Source of the DNA: Stenocarpella maydis
Lineage: Eukaryota; Ascomycota; Sordariomycetes; Diaporthales; Diaporthaceae
NCBI GenBank assembly: GCA_002270565.1
Contig: NQMI01000007.1
Coordinates: forward strand, 558,001-622,000
Length of the DNA: 64,000 nt
Reading direction: 5' to 3'
Positions 55,953-64,000 of this stretch are shown here, in pieces. Both the position numbers and the translations under genes were made by a program. Each line of letters begins with the position of its first letter. Position 1 is the stretch's first letter. A model generated the notes under the pieces. It was not told the DNA's origin and did not search any database. It saw only the letters and a program-made list of their open reading frames with translations.

Positions 55953-57139
55953 CTTTGCAGACGAGGTTGTTGCGGAGAACCCCTCAGTTGGACGACTATG
56001 TTGGATTGCAAAAACTTTTTGGTGTCATCTGATGTTGCAGATGTAATGAAAAGATGAATCATAGGATATTTATGAAGCACGCTCGGCTAGGCCAGAATCG
56101 ATATCGGTTCTGTCAATGGGCAATCTCCTGCGCTCATTGGCATGTCTGCAGCAAACGGAGTTCTTTGGCTAATTAACATCCTTCTGTTTGCTTATCAAAA
56201 GAATGATGAGACGCTGTCTCGGTTTTTACTCACCACAGTCCTCATTACCAATGCCTTGATTTGCAGCTCACACGCGCTTTGGACCGAGAGACGCAGAGAC
56301 AAGGTTGTTAGAGACGGGAACAGGAGTCTTTGAGCAGCGTCACAATAAGAGAACGAATCACTAGGAGTTTGCTACCCTAAAAGCCGGCGGCGAGTACGGC
56401 TTGGGGCTCTGATGATACAACAGGGACTTTGTGTGAGCATCTCCTCATCGCCTTGACCAAACGTTGCCAGATGGTCCCAAGGCTTCTCTTCATTTGAACC
56501 AATGTCCTTGCATACCTACCTAGCTTCCATACCATACAGTTTGTGTAGAGCACAGCCATCGTATTTGTCTTCTCGTTTCTCGCCAAAAGCACTCTTCCAA
56601 CCACCGCAGTATATTCCTTTTTGCTCAGATATTCCAGCTTCTAGCTCCCATTGTCGCTGGAGCTATCACACAGTCCTGATACGCACTGAAATAAAGGTGC
56701 GCGCACACACATCCAGGCAAAATCCTGCTGGGCGCACATGCCCTTGGCTATGCAAAATTAGTGGCATGTACGGTAATGGTGGCCTGCAGTGACTTGTTGC
56801 CATGGGACTCCAGAAAATCGGAGCTGTCATTCTGTCTAACCGTGTAGACTCACAACCCCGCTGCTTCCAGGAGGAGCGTCAAGTTGACTGCATAAAGAAA
56901 GTCCGACAGACTAGTTTCGAACAATTCCGGACCTTCGCTGATATTCTCGGCCTGAATTTGTATTTCCCTAAGCGAGCTGTGTGGCACTCCGGTCTCGTCT
57001 TCCCGTCATCGTGAAGCAACATTGCATCAGTGGCACACAGCTTGTTCCACGAGATAGTCCAGTCCAAGTTTGACCGTGCTTGAATTGTGCCTGCATCATC
57101 TTGAGCCTTATTTCACATACCTAGGTATCTATCCGGACC
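55953..57139. other. Spacer between two pseudogenes
   Basis: No recognisable gene. A few 60-75 codon frames; a TACCTAGGTA palindrome lies at 57117-57128. Base composition is more AT-rich than the first 50 kb. Confidence 0.5.
57117..57128. repeat. Palindrome ATACCTAGGTAT
   Basis: Perfect 12-bp palindrome, same core as at 15877 and 26474. Confidence 0.85.
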
Positions 57140-58664
57140 ATGATATTTGGGAAATTCATGTTCCACTTCCTAGCTGCCTCACCTGTAATGGCCGTCCTCA
57201 TGTCAACGGTGTTTTCAATCTTTGGACATCTTACATGGGTCCGATTCTCTGCGAAAACTTCCATCATCGACACAGTCTTATATATGAGCCGTCGCCTGAG
57301 CATCTGTATCTGTCGCTTGTTTCTTCACCGATGTGGAAGGTTCCCTGTGACGGTGAGGGCAGGCTCAGCCGCTTCTGGACTTCTCTCATCCGGATCAAGA
57401 ATTTCCAATATCATAAGAGAGTTGGAAAGGATGCAGGAGAGGCACGGAAAATTTGTATGTACAGGTATGACAACGGAACTAGCCCCTAAATTTGCATAGA
57501 AATGCCGTCACAATGTAAGCTGACCAGGTGCAGGCCCACACAAGATCACTTATTCACTCCTCAGCTGCCAATGCAATGTACAGTCCATCTTCGAAACTAC
57601 TGACGTTCACTTGGTATGTCCAGTCCGAAAATTACCTAGACAAGTGCTCTTTGCACATGGTGAGAGACCCTGTCCGAAATCGCAATCGACGAAAAGCTCA
57701 TGACCGAGCATTCTCTATCAAAGGTATCTTATTTCGACCGAGTGCCACGGGCACTTGGCTTACCAGATAGCCCTTGCAACTTTGGAAGTTGCCAACAATG
57801 TATCAAAGATAGATCCAAGCGTATGAGGCAACAATGCGAGTGCGAGTCAACCAATCGGCATTACTAAGTGGGCACTTGCAGTGCTCCACAGCTTCGATGT
57901 CACCGGCGAAGCTGCATTCGGAAAAGACTTCGGAAACCTCGCTACTGATACTGAGCATTCGGCCCCAAGAAACCAGTCCGTGAGTATGTCAGGCCTTCAC
58001 GGTCTTGGGCCACCGGACATGGCTGATCAATACCCCGGCCTGCATTCCCAGTGCTGTAAGTATATACGCCGAGATTCTTCTCTTCTTCGAAAATTAGGTT
58101 CATACTAAACATGAGGTATAACCCACCACTTCCTTGGCCCTGGTCACATCGGCGCCCTGACATATTACTGATCTGCGAGCCCGCTGAAAGCTGTGGAACA
58201 GCGAGAAATATCCAAGCGACGCGGCATTCTGGCTTTTGAAGGCCAGAAAGGACAAAAAGGTTTCTGCATGCCCCACAACCGAAGCCCTCGAGTATGATTC
58301 AAGGTTCGTTCTGATGGCTGGGGGGTCCGGTCTTTTAGTTTGCCACCAAGTCGTCGGTGAAAAATACCATGCTAACTAGGACCCCTTGCATAGTGATACA
58401 ACATCCAGAGCTTTAGCCAATGCTCTTTCCTATTTCTGCAGATATGTGGGAGCACAAAACAAGCTTCGTGGGGAGGTTCAACACACCATGGCAGGGGGGC
58501 AGTGGGATTACGAGAAAGTGCAACTCGTCACATTCCTGGACGATATCATCGCCAAGACACTCCGCCTGAGGCCGGCAGTTCTATTGCCAGGTCTCGTGGA
58601 ACCCCAACGACGGGCGTCTTAATCGATGAAGTTCACACCCTGGGAACACCAATTCTTGTGCCTA
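57140..58664 (+). pseudogene. Cytochrome P450 pseudogene
   Basis: Plus-strand fragments of one fungal P450 in sequential order but in several frames. They are an N-terminal membrane helix region (from 57140; LFLHRCGRFP), SRFWTSLIRIKNFQYHKRVG (about 57360-57430), RRKAHDRAFSIKG (about 57690, where the C-helix Trp of the usual W-D-x-A-F-S is His), FDVTGEAAFGKDFGNL (about 57895), the I-helix remnant SDTTSRALANALSYF (about 58390) and FLDDIIAKTLRLRP (about 58530). In the last, the invariant Glu of ExxR is Lys, a G-to-A type change. Frameshifts and in-frame stops separate these blocks. The remnant stops at a TA dinucleotide where the Fot1-like element begins. The haem-binding Cys segment was not found on the far side, so the 3' end is lost or unrecognisable. 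Confidence 0.82.
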
Positions 58665-58706
58665 ACATGGGGGGCCCACATTCGGGCCACCCCCTGATTC
58701 GGGCCA
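58665..58706 (+). repeat. Left terminal inverted repeat of the Fot1-like element
   Basis: Begins ACATGGGGGGCCCACATTCG directly after TA; reverse complement of 60472-60513 apart from position 3. Confidence 0.9.
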
Positions 58707-60471
58707 CCCCACATCCGCGTTCGCGTATGTACGCGTCTACCTACACCCTATATAAAACCTTAAATATCTTTATAAGGGATTTTCTTTTGAATACCAAACT
58801 TTTAAGTTACGTTGATTAGCCCATTATGAAGCAATATACCGAGTCCGACGTTCAGGATGCTATCGTGATAATAATAGATGGCTTATCTCAACGGGAGGCA
58901 TCTAGATTATGGCATATACCATAGTTAATACTTTAACGCCGGCTTAAGGGCTAGCAAAGCCATCATAATACAGCCAATCCTTAGTAGATTCTTTCTGAAT
59001 ATTAGGAGTTTTATTTATCTTTATTTATTATTAATTAAAGTAGTCTGGGATTTATTTAACCTGGTATGAAATTTAGGCCCTTGCGGCCTGCCTTGCCTTC
59101 CCTAATGAGAAATGCTCTCACCTGGGGAGGAAATGGCTGAGGGCGTTCCTCTCTTGTTACCCTGAACTTTAATCATGTAAGAATTAATGTGCAGAAGTAA
59201 TTTAGCTTAGGGTAGTAATAAAGGATAATATTGGGTCTTGGTTTAATCTCCTTTAGTTGGAAATCATTATAGGTATTAAATCGGGTAACCATTAGAATGC
59301 TAATAAAGGAGGTATAATGGAAGGCTGCTTAGTGAACATTCTAACCCTTAGCTACTTAAATGATAGCCCTATTACTCAATTAGATTATAATTTGAGAGTA
59401 TGGACCTTATATATTAAGTATATTAATGCTTTGGGTAAGCAGCTTCCCCCCTTGGTGATATTTAAGGGGAAGAGTGTTTAGTAGTAGTGGTTTCTTATAA
59501 CCCTTGAAGACTTTAAGGGCTAATAATTTATAGTAATGAAGAAGGGGTGGATGGAGGAAAGAATCGCTATTAAGTGGTTGATAATAGTTTTTATTCCCTA
59601 GATAAAGCTAGATGACCCTAATAAGTAGTATTTATTGGTTATTAATGGGCACTATAGCTATATTATGATTGATTTTATATGGGAGTGCTTCTTAAATTGA
59701 ATTTATATACTCTTCTTACTGGTATATATATTATATATGTTATAGCCCCTTGATATAGGGGTCTTTAGGCTACTTAAGACCTCCTATAGAAGGCATTTAT
59801 ATGGTCTTGGGTAATTTGAATTATTAACTATAATAATAAGGTAATGATTCATTTATTGCCTTTATAGGGTATGGGAGGAAGTAATTACGGAGGAAAATAT
59901 TCATTCTGGGTGGAAGGCTATGGGTCTATAGCTAGTTAATTACCTTTAAGCATTATTAAGCCGCTATATATTTGAAAACTACCCCAACCAGCTGGAATTA
60001 GCCAAATTAAGTACTCGGAATAGCTTTATTAGCCTAAAAGGAGCACCTGAGTATATTTTTCAACTAATAGGGCCTATTTTTACTATACTTATGAGATCTT
60101 AAGAGATATAATGTTTGATTGCTGATTATAAGCATTAGAAATACTTAAGCCCTATTTAATAATAACTATTTAGAAAACTTTTTAAAGCATATGATATAAA
60201 AGAGATAGCATTAATGATGATCTTGAGAAAAAATGAGGAGCTTATAAGGCAAATTAAGGCTAGCAAGAAGTTCAAAAGGAAGAAGGTCTAAATTGACCCG
60301 AATGCGGCTTTTGCTGATATTAAGGCTATTCGGAAAGCTAAAATCGAAGCCGGTGAGGTGTCCCCTGATAGCGATACGTCTGATGATTCCTTAATACCAA
60401 CGGAAGAAGGGTTGTGTATCGTGGTGGCGGGTAATTAACGTTGGGAATAGTGGCATAGTGGTGGCGTTGGA

Positions 60472-60513
60472 TGGCCCGAATCAGGGGGTGGCCCGAATGT
60501 GGGCCCCCCACGT
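60472..60513 (-). repeat. Right terminal inverted repeat of the Fot1-like element
   Basis: Reverse complement begins ACGTGGGGGGCCCACATTCG and is followed on the plus strand by TA. Confidence 0.9.
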
Positions 60514-61423
60514 TATTAGGGGTAACCTTGTCGCCACGCTTATTCCTTGGGTGTTGTGCTGGAACTGGAAACCCATACTCAACCTGAGCTGAGGGTACGC
60601 ATGAGATGTAGTGGCTGACGTTAATTTTACAATTGAGTGGAAACTTTACTGAAAAGCCGTATAGTTTTGATGTTGATAATGGAAACATCTGACAGAGAGC
60701 TGATCAGGCCATTAGTAGTCAGCATACGCCGTCGGAAACCACTCAGATACCATCGAAAGGTTCTGACGTGATTGTGATGCAGAAGCAATAGTAAACACTG
60801 TTGAGGCTCCCAGAGATTCATTACGTGACCAGCTGGCTTCGCGCAGAAGCAGAATAGATGCAGGTAGACATTTCGTGGAGGAATGTATTAGGTAACAAGT
60901 ATGCCAAAGACTTGATGCAGCGCATGCAGGGCGGTGGATTAGGGAATGTGACTGGCTGACTGGCTGACGAGAGGGGGGCAATCGGCGTGCCCGGGCAGGC
61001 CCGTTGGCAGAGCCAACCTTGTGTTGAGGAGGGAGGAAAAGGAAGGACGGAGGCCGAGGAACCAAACGGGGCGCCTAGACGGCCTACTGTAAGCACCCGC
61101 AAGCCTAACCTTATTGTGTGGGAACACAGGCGCTCTCGTGCCTGGCAGCCCTGGTTGAGATGAACCATGGCAGCCATGGCAAGGTGAGGACTCGTCCTGT
61201 TGCAGTCACATGGACGGGGGCCGGGAGTCGGTCCCAGTTTTCTTTGGAAGCACAGACCACATATGTACACGTTACTGTGTGTTATGCGGTGTGGTCGGAA
61301 ATGAGCACGGCAGCATGGGTAAGCGGACAGCTCATTTCCCACGCCAAGGATCGATCATCGCAGCAGCGCCAGCGCCAGGCGGGATCAGACCGTGGTGCCA
61401 TGGCCCATTGTGGGTTATTCACC
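60514..61423. other. Spacer between two transposons
   Basis: No recognisable gene; a 173-codon minus-strand frame (61342-60821) has no domain features. Continuation of the P450 was looked for here and not found. Confidence 0.5.
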
Positions 61424-61453
61424 CAGGTGGAGAACGCAAGAAACCGCCGCTAG
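61424..61453 (+). repeat. Left terminal inverted repeat of the Tc1-like element
   Basis: 30 bp beginning CAGGTGGAGAACGCAAG; matches the reverse complement of 63027-63056 with one difference. Confidence 0.88.
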
Positions 61454-61585
61454 TCAGTTTTTTTCCCCCAACCACCCACATCACCACCAAAACAAGAGAA
61501 CTTCAACGACGAATTACGCAACCACCACATAGCGTGTGGCACTGTTTCTTTTTATCATTCTATTCAGAATCGATCGCTCTATTTT

Positions 61586-63121
61586 TTGACACCGGTTTCT
61601 TGGTGTTTTGGGCACTATGGGCAATCAGAAAGGCCAGATCCCCACGACACCCCAAAACGTGCCAAGGTGCGTGGGGTGTGCCAATTTTTGCAAGAATTCG
61701 ACCTCCTGGGCCGCCGGAAGGGCCAGGTAACGAAGGCACAAGTCTTCAAGTACTTTGGCGTAAGCCCAAGGCAAGGAAGGCTTATTATTCGATGCCGGCT
61801 TGACGATAGCGATCTAGAGGACATCCGGGTCCCGTTTGACCCCAAGGGCGTCGGAAGCGATCCCGACGCTCGGATGTTGTCCCATGATCCACGCTTCAAG
61901 GACCAACGAGGCACCAAACAGAAGATCACGGACGAAGACGTCGCCAAAGTCGATAAGTACCTTGAAGACCATGCGGAGGATGACCCTCTTTCTATGTGGG
62001 AAGCCGCTAGGCAGTCTGTCCTCGCCACTATGGCTGATGCTGGTGTAGATGTCGATATCCACCCGAAAACGCTGACTCGTCGTCTTCACGCACACAACTG
62101 GCACGCTCGATGGGAAGTCCTCAAGCCGGGCAATAACCCCTCGACTGAGGAATCTCGCTATCGCCGAGCCCTATGGGAAATACGCTGGGGGTGGTGGTGG
62201 GACTATGAATGGCATATCAGGGTCTATTGTGTGGATGAATGGCACTTCGGCTTCCGTACCGAGGGACGAGCTCGTGTCCTACGTAAACCACACCATAAAG
62301 GAGCTCCCTGGCTGGTCAAAGACTTGCCGCGCCAGAAAGACCTAAATACCAAAGACCCGAATGCTCACGACCTCGAGACCCCCATCATTTGGGCGGACCC
62401 TACACCTAAAAGGCGGAAGCGGCATGGCAAGAAGCATTTCGTCAAATTATCAGCCACAGAGCAGAAAAACGTCCACGCCGTCGTCGTAATTGGCTGGAAG
62501 TACCGGGCAATACACTTCTACGAGGTGGCAAGCAATAACAATGGGAAGATGGACGTTGCCACATACAAATCTACATACAAACAAGTCGTGGACCGCATTC
62601 GGGACCACCACGAGAAGCTATACGGGTCTCGGGACATCATCCTCTGGGAAGACGGCAATAGCAGCCACACTGCCGCAGAAACACTCGAGTGGAAGAAGTC
62701 TGAAGGAATCGTGGCTGTCACGAACGCACACAACTGCCCAGAGACCAACCCAATAGAAGACGTGGGCGTAGCCAATAAGGTCAAGCAGTACGTACGAAGG
62801 CATCCTCACCGTACGCCGAAAGACCTTCGAGACCTGGCAAAACAAGGGCTCGCCAGCGTACGCGAGGAAGCTATTCAGAGTGCTTTTATGGATATGCCAC
62901 GACGATGGCTAGACCTCAAAAATATGCGAGGGCAACGAATAAATCGCTGGACGTTTTTTTTTGGGTGCCAAATGCCATACAAAACGTTAATTTCGGGTGA
63001 TCGTTGTGTTGGGCAGCCAAGGCGGCCTAGCGGCGGTTTCTTGTGTTCTCCACCTGTCACCGTCGCCAGCGCCTGTACTACTACTACGTGCCCGCGTAGT
63101 ACGTACAACGTTCTGGCATGA
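61586..63121 (+). CDS. Tc1/mariner transposase (DD34E type), ends uncertain
   Basis: Open frame of 511 codons. The N-terminal part (QFLQEFDLLGRRKGQVTKAQVFKYFG) is the expected helix-turn-helix DNA-binding region, and KTLTRRLHAHNWHAR a second. The catalytic triad is in VDEWHFGF (first Asp), ILWEDGNSSHT (second Asp) and CPETNPIEDV (Glu, 34 residues after the second Asp), with the conserved FYEVASNNNGKM block between. Two oddities: the frame has no ATG before codon 97 (61874), while an ATG at 61617 is in another frame, so the true start needs an intron, a frameshift or upstream splicing. The frame also runs past the right inverted repeat without a stop, after an 8-bp T run near 62955. It may encode an active or very recently inactivated enzyme. 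Confidence 0.8.
   Translation: MTPVSWCFGHYGQSERPDPHDTPKRAKVRGVCQFLQEFDLLGRRKGQVTKAQVFKYFGVSPRQGRLIIRCRLDDSDLEDIRVPFDPKGVGSDPDARMLSHDPRFKDQRGTKQKITDEDVAKVDKYLEDHAEDDPLSMWEAARQSVLATMADAGVDVDIHPKTLTRRLHAHNWHARWEVLKPGNNPSTEESRYRRALWEIRWGWWWDYEWHIRVYCVDEWHFGFRTEGRARVLRKPHHKGAPWLVKDLPRQKDLNTKDPNAHDLETPIIWADPTPKRRKRHGKKHFVKLSATEQKNVHAVVVIGWKYRAIHFYEVASNNNGKMDVATYKSTYKQVVDRIRDHHEKLYGSRDIILWEDGNSSHTAAETLEWKKSEGIVAVTNAHNCPETNPIEDVGVANKVKQYVRRHPHRTPKDLRDLAKQGLASVREEAIQSAFMDMPRRWLDLKNMRGQRINRWTFFFGCQMPYKTLISGDRCVGQPRRPSGGFLCSPPVTVASACTTTTCPRSTYNVLA
63027..63056 (-). repeat. Right terminal inverted repeat of the Tc1-like element
   Basis: Plus strand ends TTCTTGTGTTCTCCACCTG, then TCACC; inverse of the left repeat. 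Confidence 0.88.
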
Positions 63122-63868
63122 GGCTTGGACTGCCCCGTGCTAGAGAGAGCCAAGAGACCAACCCGTCCTAAAGATAAAAGCCTCGCAGGCGAGGAAACGG
63201 CGCGAATAAGCTCTCCCGACACGCGCGGACGGCAATTTCCCGCCGTGGCCAATTTGACCTTTGGCTTTCACGCCACGCCCACTGACTCGGGCCTCCTCCT
63301 TGTGTCTGGTAAGGTTTGCCAGGTTGGTCTGTCCCGTCCTCCTGGGATGTTTTCAGCTCGGTGGTCGGCCGTCGAGCAGGCCTAGGCCAGAGCCGTTCCA
63401 ACAACCCGTTCGATATGGCCTCAGGCCGTGGCCATGGCCATACCACGGAGCATAGCAGAAGAAGCTGCACCGAACCGTGACTATTGGCAAATGGTTCGTC
63501 ACATGTGATGACACTGCTGGCATGACCCCGGCGTGGAGACGTGGAGGATGCTGCACTACCCTCGCGGCCCTTTTGCCCCGGATGTTGGGCCCTGGCCCTC
63601 CTGGGGCCGGGGATAGGTCAATGGGGCGAGGGAGCCCCCTGGCTGGATGGTCCGGCTCCAGTCGGCTAGCTGGCTACTTACTGAAGTACTGCCGATCCAG
63701 CCGTCCGTCCTGGTTTCTTTGTGGTCTTGCCACGATGCCTACCGAATATAAAACGCTTGTCCATTCAGGTCCAATAGGTCAACTGTTTCTCCCAGACTGC
63801 CCTCGTCCACCACAGGCACCGACTTCCGAAGGCCCAACCAGTCTCTACCCACCCACCCTCTTGCCAAG
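63057..63868. other. Promoter region of the terminal CFEM gene
   Basis: Between the transposon and the CFEM gene. TATAAA at 63747. No other gene recognised; GC-rich frames are short. Confidence 0.55.
63747..63752 (+). promoter_or_regulatory. TATA box upstream of CFEM gene
   Basis: TATAAA, 117 bp before the ATG at 63869, a usual distance for filamentous fungi; positional evidence only. Confidence 0.5.
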
Positions 63869-64000
63869 ATGAAGCTCACCCTCCTCGCCGCCGGCCTCGT
63901 TGCCACCGTCTTCGCCCAGGACCTGTCCTCCGTCCCCGAGTGCGCGCGGACCTGCCTTACGAATGCCATCACCCAGGATGGCAAGTGCCAGCCCGCCGAC
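63869..64000 (+). CDS. CFEM-domain secreted protein (truncated by window end)
   Basis: Only the first 44 codons are in the window. A signal peptide (MKLTLLAAGLVATVFAQ) is followed by the opening of a CFEM domain: VPECARTCL gives the family PxCAxxC start, and a third cysteine follows in GKCQPAD. The rest, including the CxC pair and any GPI signal, lies outside. It is the second CFEM gene in 64 kb, the other being at 28472-29085 on the opposite strand; the two are not tandem copies. Location is expected at the cell surface or secreted. Confidence 0.82.
   Translation, partial: MKLTLLAAGLVATVFAQDLSSVPECARTCLTNAITQDGKCQPAD

Larger units (their letters stand above)
58665..60513 (+). mobile_element. 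Fot1/Pogo-like DNA transposon, RIP-decayed
   Basis: A 1849-bp element bounded by 42-bp terminal inverted repeats (58665-58706 and 60472-60513, one mismatch, C-to-T type on one strand) and flanked by TA on both sides, the Tc1/mariner target site. The interior is strongly AT-rich with many TA dinucleotides. A relic reading frame starts at 58826 with YTESDVQDAIVIIIDGLSQREASRLW, the Psq-type helix-turn-helix of Pogo transposases, and stops soon after. Around 59632-59770 the catalytic-core relic reads LLVINGHYSY...DFIWECFL with stops. A charged C-terminal relic lies near 60230-60420. The pattern fits repeat-induced point mutation. It is inserted beside or inside the P450 remnant. Confidence 0.87.
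61424..63056 (+). mobile_element. Tc1/mariner-superfamily DNA transposon, largely intact
   Basis: A 1633-bp element with about 30-bp terminal inverted repeats starting CAGGTGGAGAAC (61424-61453; 63027-63056, one mismatch). It is directly flanked by TCACC on both sides (61419-61423 and 63057-63061). The transposase frame inside is open across the whole catalytic domain, and GC content matches the host genes, so it has escaped RIP and is probably a recent arrival. It differs sharply from the neighbouring Fot1-like relic. The classical TA duplication is not seen at these ends. Confidence 0.82.

Noticed and set aside
1..64000. CRISPR arrays, prokaryotic operons, rRNA
   Set aside because: No regularly spaced repeats or rRNA-like sequence; introns and families are fungal.

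Overview
This window comes from a filamentous ascomycete nuclear genome (Pezizomycotina, most likely a Sordariomycete; I cannot name the species). The evidence is GC-rich coding regions broken by short introns (about 45-130 bp) with GTAAGT-type donors and CTAAC/CTGAC branch sites, no operons, and fungal-specific families: CFEM proteins, a Git3/Gpr1-type receptor, Arb1, fungal nicotianamine synthase, and a Fot1/Pogo element with RIP-like decay. Exon models were built by hand from splice signals and reading-phase continuity.

Layout. 1-26 kb: secreted HAD phosphatase (+), GINS subunit Psf2 (+), a large acidic disordered protein (-), a degenerate RRM protein (+), a class A FAD monooxygenase (-), a fungal integral membrane protein with an unresolved first junction (-), a vWA/MIDAS protein with a 6-nt first coding exon (-), nicotianamine synthase (+), a TRAPPC12-like TPR protein (-) and a small Cys/Trp-rich secreted protein (+). 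26-42 kb: a small membrane protein (-), a GPI-type CFEM protein (-), an MFS transporter (+), the splicing helicase Prp22 (-), a Pmp3-family protein with a long tail (+) and the Argonaute-chaperone subunit Arb1 with an 18-nt micro-exon (-). 42-53 kb: a 3.7-kb gene-poor stretch, inositol polyphosphate multikinase (+), Clp1 (+), a Git3/Gpr1-like GPCR (+) and a class I glutamine amidotransferase (-).

From about 54.3 kb to 63.1 kb the character changes to a decaying accessory island. It holds a frameshifted P-loop/HAD/uracil-phosphoribosyltransferase pseudogene that has lost the HAD nucleophile region, then a frameshifted cytochrome P450 pseudogene. A 1.85-kb AT-rich Fot1/Pogo-like transposon with 42-bp inverted repeats and TA target duplication abuts the recognisable end of that P450. 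After a spacer comes a largely intact Tc1/mariner-type DD34E element with about 30-bp inverted repeats, flanked by TCACC rather than TA. The window ends inside a second CFEM protein gene.

Most genes are independent housekeeping or surface/sensing functions (replication, splicing, 3'-end processing, RNAi heterochromatin, inositol phosphate and glucose/cAMP signalling, metal chelation). I see no biosynthetic gene cluster, CRISPR array, rRNA or convincing tRNA. The points most worth follow-up are the nested decay island, the unusual flanks of the Tc1-like element, the micro-exons, and the recurrent TACCTAGGTA palindromes between genes.
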